Shown: positions 1 through 5,324 of the stretch, piece by piece
Layout of the letters: the number at the start of each line of letters is the position of its first letter
Numbering within the stretch: position 1 is the first letter of the stretch
Assembly: GCA_017629615.1 (NCBI GenBank)
Contig: JAGBWT010000116.1
Span: 1 to 6,557, forward strand
Reading direction: 5' to 3'
Source: Alistipes sp.
GTDB taxonomy: Bacteria; Bacteroidota; Bacteroidia; Bacteroidales; Rikenellaceae
DNA length: 6,557 bases
Notes under the pieces: model-generated
What the model was told of the DNA's origin: nothing
What the model saw: only the letters and a program-made list of their open reading frames with translations
The model's database searches: none
Program-made: the position numbers and the translations under genes

Positions 1-266
1 TCGTCACGACGGATATAGACCTGAATACGGCCCGTGTGGTCCTGCAACTCGAAGAACGATGCGCTACCCATAATACGACGGCTCATAATACGGCCGGCGA
101 TGGTCACCGCCTCGAACTTCTGTGGCTCGGCATCAAACTCGGCTGCAATCTGCGCAGCGGAGGCCGAAACATCGAATTTCTCGGCCGGATAAGGGTTGAT
201 TCCGAGGTCGCGCAACGCTTGGAGCGATTGACTACGCAGGTGTTCTAGTTCGCTTAAATGTTCCAT
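1..266 (-). CDS. lysS: Lysyl-tRNA synthetase, N-terminal part (runs off the left edge)
   Basis: This class II aminoacyl-tRNA synthetase charges tRNA-Lys with lysine in the cytoplasm. Only the first 88 codons are in the window; the bacterial enzyme is usually about 500 residues, so most of the protein, including the catalytic domain, lies beyond the left edge. The visible part has the typical opening helix ([18 protein letters not shown], residues 10-27) and then the start of the OB-fold anticodon-binding domain. There the sequence [20 protein letters not shown] (55-74) followed by [10 protein letters not shown] matches the conserved LysS block. The start is the ATG at 266-264, preceded by an A-rich leader without a Shine-Dalgarno sequence. 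It lies 73 bp downstream of the PAP2 gene on the same strand and may have its own promoter. The family call is confident; nothing can be said about the missing part. Confidence 0.93.
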   Translation of the reverse strand, partial: MEHLSELEHLRSQSLQALRDLGINPYPAEKFDVSASAAQIAAEFDAEPQKFEAVTIAGRIMSRRIMGSASFFELQDHTGRIQVYIRRD

Positions 267-302
267 ATTTCTATCTTTTTATTGTTCTCTTCTTCGACTG
301 CC

Positions 303-319
303 AATGGCTATAAGCCATT
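303..319. repeat. Short inverted repeat in the lysS leader
   Basis: AATGGCT and AGCCATT form a perfect 7-bp inverted repeat with a 3-base spacer. It sits between the PAP2 and lysS genes, just downstream of the candidate lysS -7 element, so it would fold near the 5' end of a lysS transcript. No T-run follows on the minus strand, which argues against a classical intrinsic terminator. A 5' stabilising hairpin, a weak processing site or chance are all possible. Confidence 0.35.
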
Positions 320-329
320 ATTTAGCCTG

Positions 330-337
330 CAAATATA
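330..337 (-). promoter_or_regulatory. Possible -7 promoter element for lysS
   Basis: Read on the minus strand this is TATATTTG, a full match to the Bacteroidota -7 consensus TAnnTTTG. It begins 2 bp after the stop codon of the PAP2 gene and lies about 63 bp upstream of the lysS start, a sensible place for a separate lysS promoter. I see no TTG at 19-21 bp upstream, so the -33 half is weak or absent. The assignment is an inference from one element and its position. Confidence 0.45.
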
Positions 338-339
338 CA

Positions 340-957
340 TCATTTCGAGAGTTTCTGTATCGTTTTCGCAAGTTTTTTCCACAGAAGATACATCAACCAG
401 CCCGAAATCAACCCGACAGCAAGGCCGAGAAGTATATCGAGAGGGAAGTGACAAGCCTTGTAGATGCGCGAATAGCAGATGAGCAACGTCGCTGCAACTA
501 TCGTTGCCGTATACCACTTTTTCCCTATCGCCGCAGCCGACATCAGGGCCAAAGCCGCTACCGTCGCCGCGTGGGCCGACACCGTACCATAGAGGCCGTG
601 CTTGGTCGAGGGGATATGGACTACGTCGCCCAAATCGAGGGCCAAAGCCTTGACCGAGATATTGAACATTGGACGCTGACGGCCTGGAAAACTCTCCCAG
701 AGATTTTTCAACGGACCCGTATGCTTAAAGATCCCGCACAGCATATCGGCAATACCCATTGCCAACGCAAGGCACACGACAAAGGCCAAAGCCGACTTCC
801 AACCATATCGACGCCAAACAGCATAGAGGATAAAGCCATAGAGCGGAATCCACATCGCTGTACCCGAAACAATCTCCATAGCGGTATCGAGAAGCGCTCC
901 GCCATCAAAATTGAGCCACAAAAAGAGTCGCTCATCAATCGAATATATCCAATTCAT
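340..957 (-). CDS. PAP2-family membrane phosphatase with unusual first motif
   Basis: A 205-residue integral membrane protein of the PAP2 (type 2 phosphatidic acid phosphatase) superfamily, whose members dephosphorylate lipid phosphates such as undecaprenyl or phosphatidylglycerol phosphate, with the active site facing outward. Motif 3 is canonical: SRIYKACHFPLD (S163, R164, H170, D174). Motif 2 is SAHA (H129), a common variant of SGH. Motif 1 is odd: the family has K-x6-RP, but here R95-P96 follow K84 by ten residues and K78 by sixteen, suggesting an insertion. Hydrophobic segments lie near 35-47, 56-74, 131-143, 150-161 and 176-192, and the tail is lysine-rich. I take the ATG at 957; the TTG three codons upstream would nearly touch the preceding stop. 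It begins 10 bp after the second alkaline phosphatase gene, so the two are probably cotranscribed. The substrate cannot be told from sequence. Confidence 0.85.
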   Translation of the reverse strand: MNWIYSIDERLFLWLNFDGGALLDTAMEIVSGTAMWIPLYGFILYAVWRRYGWKSALAFVVCLALAMGIADMLCGIFKHTGPLKNLWESFPGRQRPMFNISVKALALDLGDVVHIPSTKHGLYGTVSAHAATVAALALMSAAAIGKKWYTATIVAATLLICYSRIYKACHFPLDILLGLAVGLISGWLMYLLWKKLAKTIQKLSK

Positions 958-967
958 CGCGCACAAG

Positions 968-2380
968 TTATTTCAATTCACACCCCATTGCCGTAGCCAT
1001 ACGCTTCGGAACATCGGTATTGTCGTAGCAATCCAAAAAGAGCAACTCGCCTGCCCCCTTCACATAGAGTGGCACCTGCATAGCCGTATGCGACAAGCCA
1101 ATCCAATTAACGTAGGCTCGCTTGTTGAGTATTCGCACAGCCTCGGCCGCCATCTTCTCGTTGCTCGTATAGAGGCCTACGACCTTCTCTCCATCTTTGA
1201 GGAAGTTACGCTCGAAGGTCTTTCGCAGATTGCGCTCGTCCTTCTCGCGCAACTTGACCTTATCCCACAGACCGAGATACTCGCTCAACAACGCCTTCAT
1301 ATCCTCCCACTCGGTCTTACCCGACTTACGCATATGTTGCATCTTGTGGGTCAGGGCCTCCTCCGAAGTGCGTTGGTGGGCCAAGCGCTCCATATTGACC
1401 TTGTAGGAGGAGTAGCCTATCGACATACCGCCCGTTTCGTGGTCGGCTGTAACGACTATCAACGTCTCGTCGGGGTGACGCTCATAGAACTCCAATGCGA
1501 GGCTCACGCTACGCGAGAGGTCGTTAATCTCCTCGAATACGGTCACGGCATCGTTGTCGTGGCTCGCATAATCGACGTGACCCGCCTCGACCATCAGAAA
1601 GAAACCGTCGCCCTTCGACTCGCGTTCGAGATACTTTATCGCCGCCTCCGTATAATCGACAATCGTCGGCTCATCTTCGCCTCGGTCGGTCGCAAAACGC
1701 ATCTCTCGGCGCGAGAGCGAGTCGGAGAGCAGTATCACACGACGCCCCTTTACCTTGCCCGCCTTCTCGGCACTCTGCACAACCTCTATACCCGCAGCCC
1801 TGGCCTGTGCAACAACATCTTCGGGCTTTATCCCGCTCTTTCTGCGGCAGTTAAATGTTGAGCCGGCAGCAAAATCGACATCGCTCGCTATAAGTTGGTC
1901 GGTGATTGTCGTGTAGTCGCTACGGCTTTGCGAGTGGGCGTAGAATGCCGATGGCGTTGCGTGGTTTATACCCACATTGGTCGCAATACCAACCTTATAC
2001 CCACGACGCGAAGCCACCTCGGCAATATTCACAAGCGGTTGGCCATCAACATCAACTCCCAAATAGTTGTTGCGCGTCTTAACACCCGTAGCCAAAGCTG
2101 TTGCCGCAGCAGCCGAATCGGTCACGGCCGACGATGCGGAGTGGCTCGTAAGGAGCGTACGCACCGTGAAACGCGAAAATGGCAATATCGAATCACGACC
2201 ATAAACGGCAGCGTTGTACATCTCCGTTCCGCGAATATGATTGACACTGATACCATCGGCGATAAAGTAGAACACATACTTGGCTTGTGGCTTACTCTTC
2301 GCCTCAACTCGTTCGGTCGCAAGCATCGCAAGCGACACCACCAGCACACAGGCCAAAAATCTTGTAAAAAATCGTTTCAT
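968..2380 (-). CDS. Alkaline phosphatase, second of a tandem pair, exported
   Basis: A 470-residue alkaline phosphatase (PhoA superfamily), a metal-dependent phosphomonoesterase acting outside the cytoplasm. The N-terminus is a Sec signal peptide: basic KRFFTR, hydrophobic core 8-21, and a likely cleavage after VEA at 27. Active-site elements appear in order: D42 in ADGIS, nucleophile S89 in VTDSAAA, H140 and T142 in NHATPS, an Arg (R153), E265/D270/H274 in VEAGHVDYASH, D313-H314 in TADHETGG, and H431 in SHTAM. By eye, the positions of E. coli D153 and K328 hold His and Tyr, within the variation known in this family (His at 153 occurs in mammalian and TAB5 enzymes). Around the first metal aspartate it departs from the usual GDGMG. 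It is clearly paralogous to its upstream neighbour but much diverged. The ATG at 2380 is chosen over the TTG just before it. All key residues are present, so it is probably active; physiological substrate unknown. Confidence 0.93.
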   Translation of the reverse strand: MKRFFTRFLACVLVVSLAMLATERVEAKSKPQAKYVFYFIADGISVNHIRGTEMYNAAVYGRDSILPFSRFTVRTLLTSHSASSAVTDSAAAATALATGVKTRNNYLGVDVDGQPLVNIAEVASRRGYKVGIATNVGINHATPSAFYAHSQSRSDYTTITDQLIASDVDFAAGSTFNCRRKSGIKPEDVVAQARAAGIEVVQSAEKAGKVKGRRVILLSDSLSRREMRFATDRGEDEPTIVDYTEAAIKYLERESKGDGFFLMVEAGHVDYASHDNDAVTVFEEINDLSRSVSLALEFYERHPDETLIVVTADHETGGMSIGYSSYKVNMERLAHQRTSEEALTHKMQHMRKSGKTEWEDMKALLSEYLGLWDKVKLREKDERNLRKTFERNFLKDGEKVVGLYTSNEKMAAEAVRILNKRAYVNWIGLSHTAMQVPLYVKGAGELLFLDCYDNTDVPKRMATAMGCELK

Positions 2381-2409
2381 CAAACTTTTATTGTTTTGTT
2401 GTTGTTTTA

Positions 2410-2436
2410 GGGGCGTTAGGGGTTATTAGGGGGGGG
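2410..2436 (+). repeat. TTAGGGG repeats ending in a G8 tract (potential G-quadruplex)
   Basis: On the plus strand there are runs of four G at 2410-2413, four at 2419-2422 and eight at 2429-2436, and each is preceded by TTA (TTAGGGG three times). The eight-G run can supply two G-triplets, so the stretch fits a four-tract quadruplex pattern with short loops. The transcript of the surrounding genes would carry the C-rich complement. The tract lies about 30-56 bp upstream of the second phosphatase start. The pattern is seen directly; quadruplex folding and tract slippage are inference. Confidence 0.6.
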
Positions 2437-2444
2437 CAGCTGAA

Positions 2445-2469
2445 CCCAGCCTACCCAGCCTACCCAGCC
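2445..2469. repeat. 9-bp tandem repeat CCCAGCCTA, about 2.8 copies
   Basis: Two perfect CCCAGCCTA units (2445-2453, 2454-2462) are followed by a partial CCCAGCC (2463-2469). The array ends 3 bp before the stop codon of the upstream phosphatase gene, so it lies wholly in the gap between the paralogs. On the transcribed strand it reads as three GGG tracts separated by TAGGCT. These could pair with the C-rich stretch just downstream, for example GGGTT with AACCC. Short tandem arrays like this often vary in copy number between strains. Confidence 0.75.
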
Positions 2470-2472
2470 GCT

Positions 2473-3918
2473 TTATAATTGGCCACCCATCAACTTCGCC
2501 ATAACCTTCGGTATATCGGTCTGGTCGCGGCACTCCAAGAAGAGCGACTCGCCAGCACCTTTGACGTAGAGAGGGGTGTACATTCCGGTATGCAAAATAC
2601 TTGTCCAATCCAACGAAGCGCGAGAATTCAAGATTCTGATAGCATCGTAGACAAGTCGCTCGTTATTGTTGTAGAGGCCACTTACCACAGGGCCAGACTT
2701 CAAAAATATCTCGTAGAAGTCGTGGCGCAGCAGAGCCTCCTCCTCTTCGGTCACGGAGACGTGGCTCCACAAACCAAAGCTCTCGCTCAATGCCGCCTTA
2801 TAATCTTTCCAATCACGCTTACCCTCCGCACGCATCTGACGAATAAGTTTGGTTGTAGCGATAGTCGAGCGACGCTGTCCGGCGAGCAGATTCAAACGCA
2901 CCTCGTAGCGGTCCCAACCGAGCGCAAAGCCACCCGTTTCGTGGTCGGAGGTTACGACAATCAACGTCTCGTCGGGGTGCTCGGCAGCAAAGTCGAGCGC
3001 AAGTTGCACGGCCTGGGCAAACTCATTCACCTCGCTGAATGTTGCCACAGGGTCTTGTTCGTGAGCCGCATAGTCGAGTTTGCCACCCTCGACCATCAGG
3101 AAGAAACGGTCGGTTGCCGCACCCTTCATATACGAGATTGCGGCACGGGTATGGGCCAACAGCGTATGTTGCTCATCGCCCTTGCGGTCGATAACGTATG
3201 GAACGTGGCTATTCTTATCGGGATTGGCAACCAGCACCACACGACTATCACTCATCGTGGCAGCACGCTCGACGTCGGTCTCGACTGCTATACCTGCATT
3301 GCGAAGTCGCTCGGCAAGTTGTGCGGTCGTAATCTTTTCGTATTTATCGAGACGAGGGCCGCTATGATAGTCCATAATCGTCGAACCCGCGACAAAGGCT
3401 ATATCGCTCTCGATAAGGCGGTCGATATGGTCGGGAAAGCGGAAGCGGTCGGTGGCGTGGCTGTAAAAGCAGCTCGGGGTGGCGTGGTTTATGCCGACAT
3501 TTGTCACGAGGCCAACCTTATAGCCCAACTCGGAGGCTACGTCGGTAATATTTCGCAACTCTCGGCCCTCCGAATCGACACCGATATAGCTGTTGGCCGT
3601 CTTAATGCCCGTCGAGAGTGCTGTACCTGCGGCTGCCGAATCAGTCACCTGACTCGATGCGGAATAGTTGGTAACAAAGTTACGAGTATCGAACTGCGTA
3701 AAGTTCAGTCGCTCAATCTCGCTCTTACCCTCCTTCACGGCATTGAACTGCTCGGTCGCAAGGATATGGTTGAAGCCCATACCATCGCCGATAAAGTAGA
3801 AGATATACTTCGGATTTGGCGTTGCCTCTTTTTCGCAATGCCACACAAGCAATGCCGAGGCAAGACAAATCACCGATAGGGCAAGGCTTATAAGTGTAAA
3901 TTTAAGATGTTTCTGCAT
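2473..3918 (-). CDS. Alkaline phosphatase, first of a tandem pair, exported or membrane-anchored
   Basis: A 481-residue alkaline phosphatase (PhoA superfamily), releasing phosphate from monoesters outside the cytoplasm. The metal and catalytic set is complete: D45 in IGDGMG (the standard form), S94 in VTDSAAAGTALSTG, H145 and T147 in NHATPS, a nearby Arg (R158), E277/D282/H286 in VEGGKLDYAAH, D325-H326 in TSDHETGG, and H443 in LHTGM. As in its paralog, the positions of E. coli D153 and K328 appear to be His and Tyr. The N-terminus (QKHLK, then a hydrophobic run from 8 to 26) is a signal peptide or anchor; C28 lies in VWHC, which is not a good lipobox. I chose the ATG at 3918. A GTG at 3969 would add 17 charged residues and overlap the upstream gene. 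It lies 31 bp after the metallopeptidase gene and 92 bp before its paralog, and is probably in their operon. Confidence 0.93.
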   Translation of the reverse strand: MQKHLKFTLISLALSVICLASALLVWHCEKEATPNPKYIFYFIGDGMGFNHILATEQFNAVKEGKSEIERLNFTQFDTRNFVTNYSASSQVTDSAAAGTALSTGIKTANSYIGVDSEGRELRNITDVASELGYKVGLVTNVGINHATPSCFYSHATDRFRFPDHIDRLIESDIAFVAGSTIMDYHSGPRLDKYEKITTAQLAERLRNAGIAVETDVERAATMSDSRVVLVANPDKNSHVPYVIDRKGDEQHTLLAHTRAAISYMKGAATDRFFLMVEGGKLDYAAHEQDPVATFSEVNEFAQAVQLALDFAAEHPDETLIVVTSDHETGGFALGWDRYEVRLNLLAGQRRSTIATTKLIRQMRAEGKRDWKDYKAALSESFGLWSHVSVTEEEEALLRHDFYEIFLKSGPVVSGLYNNNERLVYDAIRILNSRASLDWTSILHTGMYTPLYVKGAGESLFLECRDQTDIPKVMAKLMGGQL

Positions 3919-3949
3919 ATCGTTATAGGGTTTCTTACGTTTGGTTTTA

Positions 3950-4702
3950 TTAGTCTCGACGGCGACCACTAATCAGCGCCACATAGTAGAGTATCGAGGC
4001 TATGGCCGAGAGTGCAGCGACAAGGTAGGTGCGCGCAGCCCAACGAAGCGAAGTCTTTGCACCCTCCATCTGCTCGTCGCGCAACGTACGACTCGACTCC
4101 AACCATTCGAGAGCGCGCTCCGAGGCGTTATACTCGACCGGCAGAGTAACTATCGAGAAGAGGGCCGAGAGCGACATCAATCCGACTCCAATCCAGCACA
4201 ATATATCGCTACTTGCCGAGGCGGTCATTATCAGACCTATCATCACGAGCCACATAGCCATTCGCGACGAGAAATTGACCACAGGCACAAGCGCCGAACG
4301 AAGACGCAACGGGGCATACCCCTCGGCGTGCTGAATTGCGTGACCGCACTCGTGACACGCTACGGCAGCCGCAGCAATCGAACGACCCGAATAGACCTCG
4401 TCGGAGAGATTTACGGTCATCGTCGCAGGGTTAAAGTGGTCGGTAAGCGACCCGGGAACGTGGGTTATGCGGACGTTGGTTATACGATGGTCGCGCAACA
4501 TTCGTGCAGCAATCTCCGCACCCGTCATACCCTCGGGCAGAGCCACCTTTGAGTATTTCGCAAAGACCGAGCGAAGGCGCATCTGCACAAAAAATCCGAC
4601 AATAGCAACGGCGATAATTATAAAGAAAGCTTGCGAGGTTGTAAGGTTGTAGAGGAGTTGCTCTCCCCCTTTATTTCCGACCTCAAAAAGTGTTGCAAAC
4701 AT
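3950..4702 (-). CDS. Membrane zinc metallopeptidase, YugP type (Zn_peptidase_2 family)
   Basis: A 250-residue membrane protein of the family called neutral zinc metallopeptidase or YugP-like (Pfam Zn_peptidase_2). The zinc motif is HECGH (H117, E118, H121) in VACHECGHAIQHAEGYAPLR; E190 in LPVEYNASERAL is the likely third ligand by family pattern. A hydrophobic segment at 25-40 precedes the catalytic part; two more lie at about 148-163 and 167-187, and a last one at 226-244 before an arginine-rich tail (RRRD). Conserved family text includes LPEGMTGAEIAARML (55-69) and NPATMTVNLSDEVYSGRSIA. Members are presumed membrane proteases, but their substrates are not established. The ATG at 4702 follows an AT-rich leader of roughly 35 nt downstream of a good promoter, so this is probably the first gene of the leftward operon. 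Length is normal and the family call is confident. Confidence 0.92.
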   Translation of the reverse strand: MFATLFEVGNKGGEQLLYNLTTSQAFFIIIAVAIVGFFVQMRLRSVFAKYSKVALPEGMTGAEIAARMLRDHRITNVRITHVPGSLTDHFNPATMTVNLSDEVYSGRSIAAAAVACHECGHAIQHAEGYAPLRLRSALVPVVNFSSRMAMWLVMIGLIMTASASSDILCWIGVGLMSLSALFSIVTLPVEYNASERALEWLESSRTLRDEQMEGAKTSLRWAARTYLVAALSAIASILYYVALISGRRRD

Positions 4703-4745
4703 AATTATTATACTTTTTTATATGTTTATTCGTTTATATGACGGA

Positions 4746-4777
4746 CAAATGTAAGAAAAATTGTGTAAATTTGCCAA
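4746..4777 (-). promoter_or_regulatory. Promoter of the leftward operon (TTG - 21 bp - TACATTTG)
   Basis: On the minus strand, TTG at 4777-4775 is followed by a 21-bp spacer and then TACATTTG at 4753-4746. Both elements and the spacing fit the Bacteroidota primary-sigma consensus (-33 TTG, 19-21 bp, -7 TAnnTTTG). Transcription would start near 4738-4741, leaving an AT-rich leader of about 35-40 nt before the metallopeptidase ATG. The -33 element falls inside a 27-bp palindrome, which suggests regulation by a DNA-binding protein. Confidence 0.65.
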
Positions 4778-4787
4778 AATTGCACAA
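4761..4787. promoter_or_regulatory. 27-bp near-perfect palindrome, probable shared operator
   Basis: The arms are TTGTGTAAATTTG and CAAAATTGCACAA around a central C at 4774. Eleven of the 13 opposed positions are complementary; only pairs 6/22 and 9/19 fail. The dyad covers the -33 element of the minus-strand promoter and the -7 element of a plus-strand promoter, so a bound dimer would block or modulate both divergent units. The outer spacing is too wide for a Crp-type site (TGTGA-N6-TCACA). I cannot name the regulator, and no regulator gene lies in the window. Confidence 0.6.
4766..4773 (+). promoter_or_regulatory. -7 promoter element for the rightward unit
   Basis: TAAATTTG matches the Bacteroidota -7 consensus TAnnTTTG and lies 52 bp upstream of the guanine deaminase start. 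No TTG is found 19-21 bp upstream, so the -33 half is missing or degenerate, which would suit an activated or weak promoter. The element lies within the palindrome and within the spacer of the opposing promoter, so the two probably compete. Confidence 0.45.
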
Positions 4788-4788
4788 C

Positions 4789-4799
4789 CCCCATAGGGG
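4789..4799 (+). other. Small CCCC-ATA-GGGG hairpin in the guanine deaminase leader
   Basis: Four C (4789-4792), a three-base ATA loop and four G (4796-4799) make a perfect 4-bp GC stem in an otherwise AT-rich leader, ending 26 nt before the ATG. It would lie near the 5' end of the rightward transcript. It has no following T-run, so it is not a terminator. A role in RNA stability or translation is possible but unproven. Confidence 0.35.
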
Positions 4800-4825
4800 A
4801 ATAACAAGCTAAAAACTACAAAAAT

Positions 4826-5317
4826 ATGGCAAAAACGACCATTTTCACAGCCGATGACGAGCGCTTTATGCAGATGGCCATTGACCTTTCGATAGAGAAT
4901 GTCGCTAACGGAGGCGGCCCTTTTGGTGCTGTCATCGTCCGCGACGGAGAGATAGTAGCAACGGGTGTAAATCGCGTAACCGACGAGAACGACCCAACAG
5001 CCCACGCCGAGGTTAAGGCTATTCGTTCGGCCTGCGCATCGCTCGGCACATTCAAGCTCGAAGGCTGCACCTGCTACACATCGTGCGAACCTTGCCCAAT
5101 GTGTTTGAGCGCACTCTATTGGGCTGGTGTAGAGCGCATACTCTACGGCAACACGAAGGCCGATGCAAAGGCAATCGACTTCGACGACTCGTTTATCTAC
5201 GACCAAATCGCTTTGGCCTACGACAAACGTTCGATTCCGTGCCTAAATTTTATGCGCGACAAGGCACTTGCTGCATTCCGCGCTTGGAGCGAAAAGGAGG
5301 ATAAGACTCTCTATTAA
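4826..5317 (+). CDS. guaD: Guanine deaminase (cytidine-deaminase fold)
   Basis: A 163-residue cytoplasmic zinc hydrolase that most likely converts guanine to xanthine and ammonia in purine salvage. It matches the short Bacillus-type guanine deaminase rather than the large amidohydrolase type. The zinc motifs are H60-A61-E62 (E62 the proton shuttle) and C87-E88-P89-C90-P91-M92-C93 (C90 and C93 ligands). Diagnostic guanine deaminase text is also present: NGGGPFGAVIV (28-38), NRVTDENDPTAHAE, the stretch starting LGTFKLEGC, and DFDDSFIYDQI (118-128). The last residue is Tyr, as I recall for the B. subtilis enzyme, where a C-terminal Tyr from the swapped partner contacts the substrate. Length is typical (about 156 in B. 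subtilis). The ATG follows an A-rich leader. It is the first gene of the rightward unit, with the permease 7 bp behind. A related tRNA adenosine deaminase (TadA) is less likely given these blocks. Confidence 0.9.
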   Translation: MAKTTIFTADDERFMQMAIDLSIENVANGGGPFGAVIVRDGEIVATGVNRVTDENDPTAHAEVKAIRSACASLGTFKLEGCTCYTSCEPCPMCLSALYWAGVERILYGNTKADAKAIDFDDSFIYDQIALAYDKRSIPCLNFMRDKALAAFRAWSEKEDKTLY

Positions 5318-5324
5318 CCACGCT

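Noticed and set aside
304..996. A 230-codon plus-strand open frame over the PAP2 gene
   Set aside because: Arginine-rich, low-quality protein antisense to a gene with clear PAP2 motifs.
911..1861. A 316-codon open frame on the plus strand, antisense to the second alkaline phosphatase gene
   Set aside because: It mirrors the real coding frame, has no known motifs, and its start lies inside the PAP2 gene.
2437..2469. Intrinsic terminator between the two phosphatase genes
   Set aside because: On the minus strand only a weak 4-bp GCTG/CAGC stem can be drawn and it is followed by a C run, not a T run.
2479..3879. A 466-codon open frame on the plus strand, fully antisense to the first alkaline phosphatase gene
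   Set aside because: The minus-strand frame encodes a complete enzyme with all catalytic motifs. The antisense frame shows no recognisable domain and is the usual by-product of GC-biased codon use.
3919..3969. GTG start at 3969 for the first alkaline phosphatase
   Set aside because: It would overlap the upstream gene by 20 bp and put a charged 17-residue stretch ahead of the export signal; the ATG at 3918 gives a normal signal segment.
4761..4787. The palindrome as a Crp/Fnr site
   Set aside because: The TGTG and CACA half-sites are 25 bp apart end to end, wider than the Crp-type arrangement.
4718..5206. A 162-codon minus-strand open frame over the guanine deaminase gene and promoter region
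   Set aside because: The plus frame is an unmistakable deaminase; the antisense frame also runs through the divergent promoters.
5294..5300. AAGGAGG as a Shine-Dalgarno sequence for the permease
   Set aside because: It lies 24 bp ahead of the ATG at 5325, too far to act on it, and falls inside the deaminase coding sequence as Lys-Glu-Asp codons.
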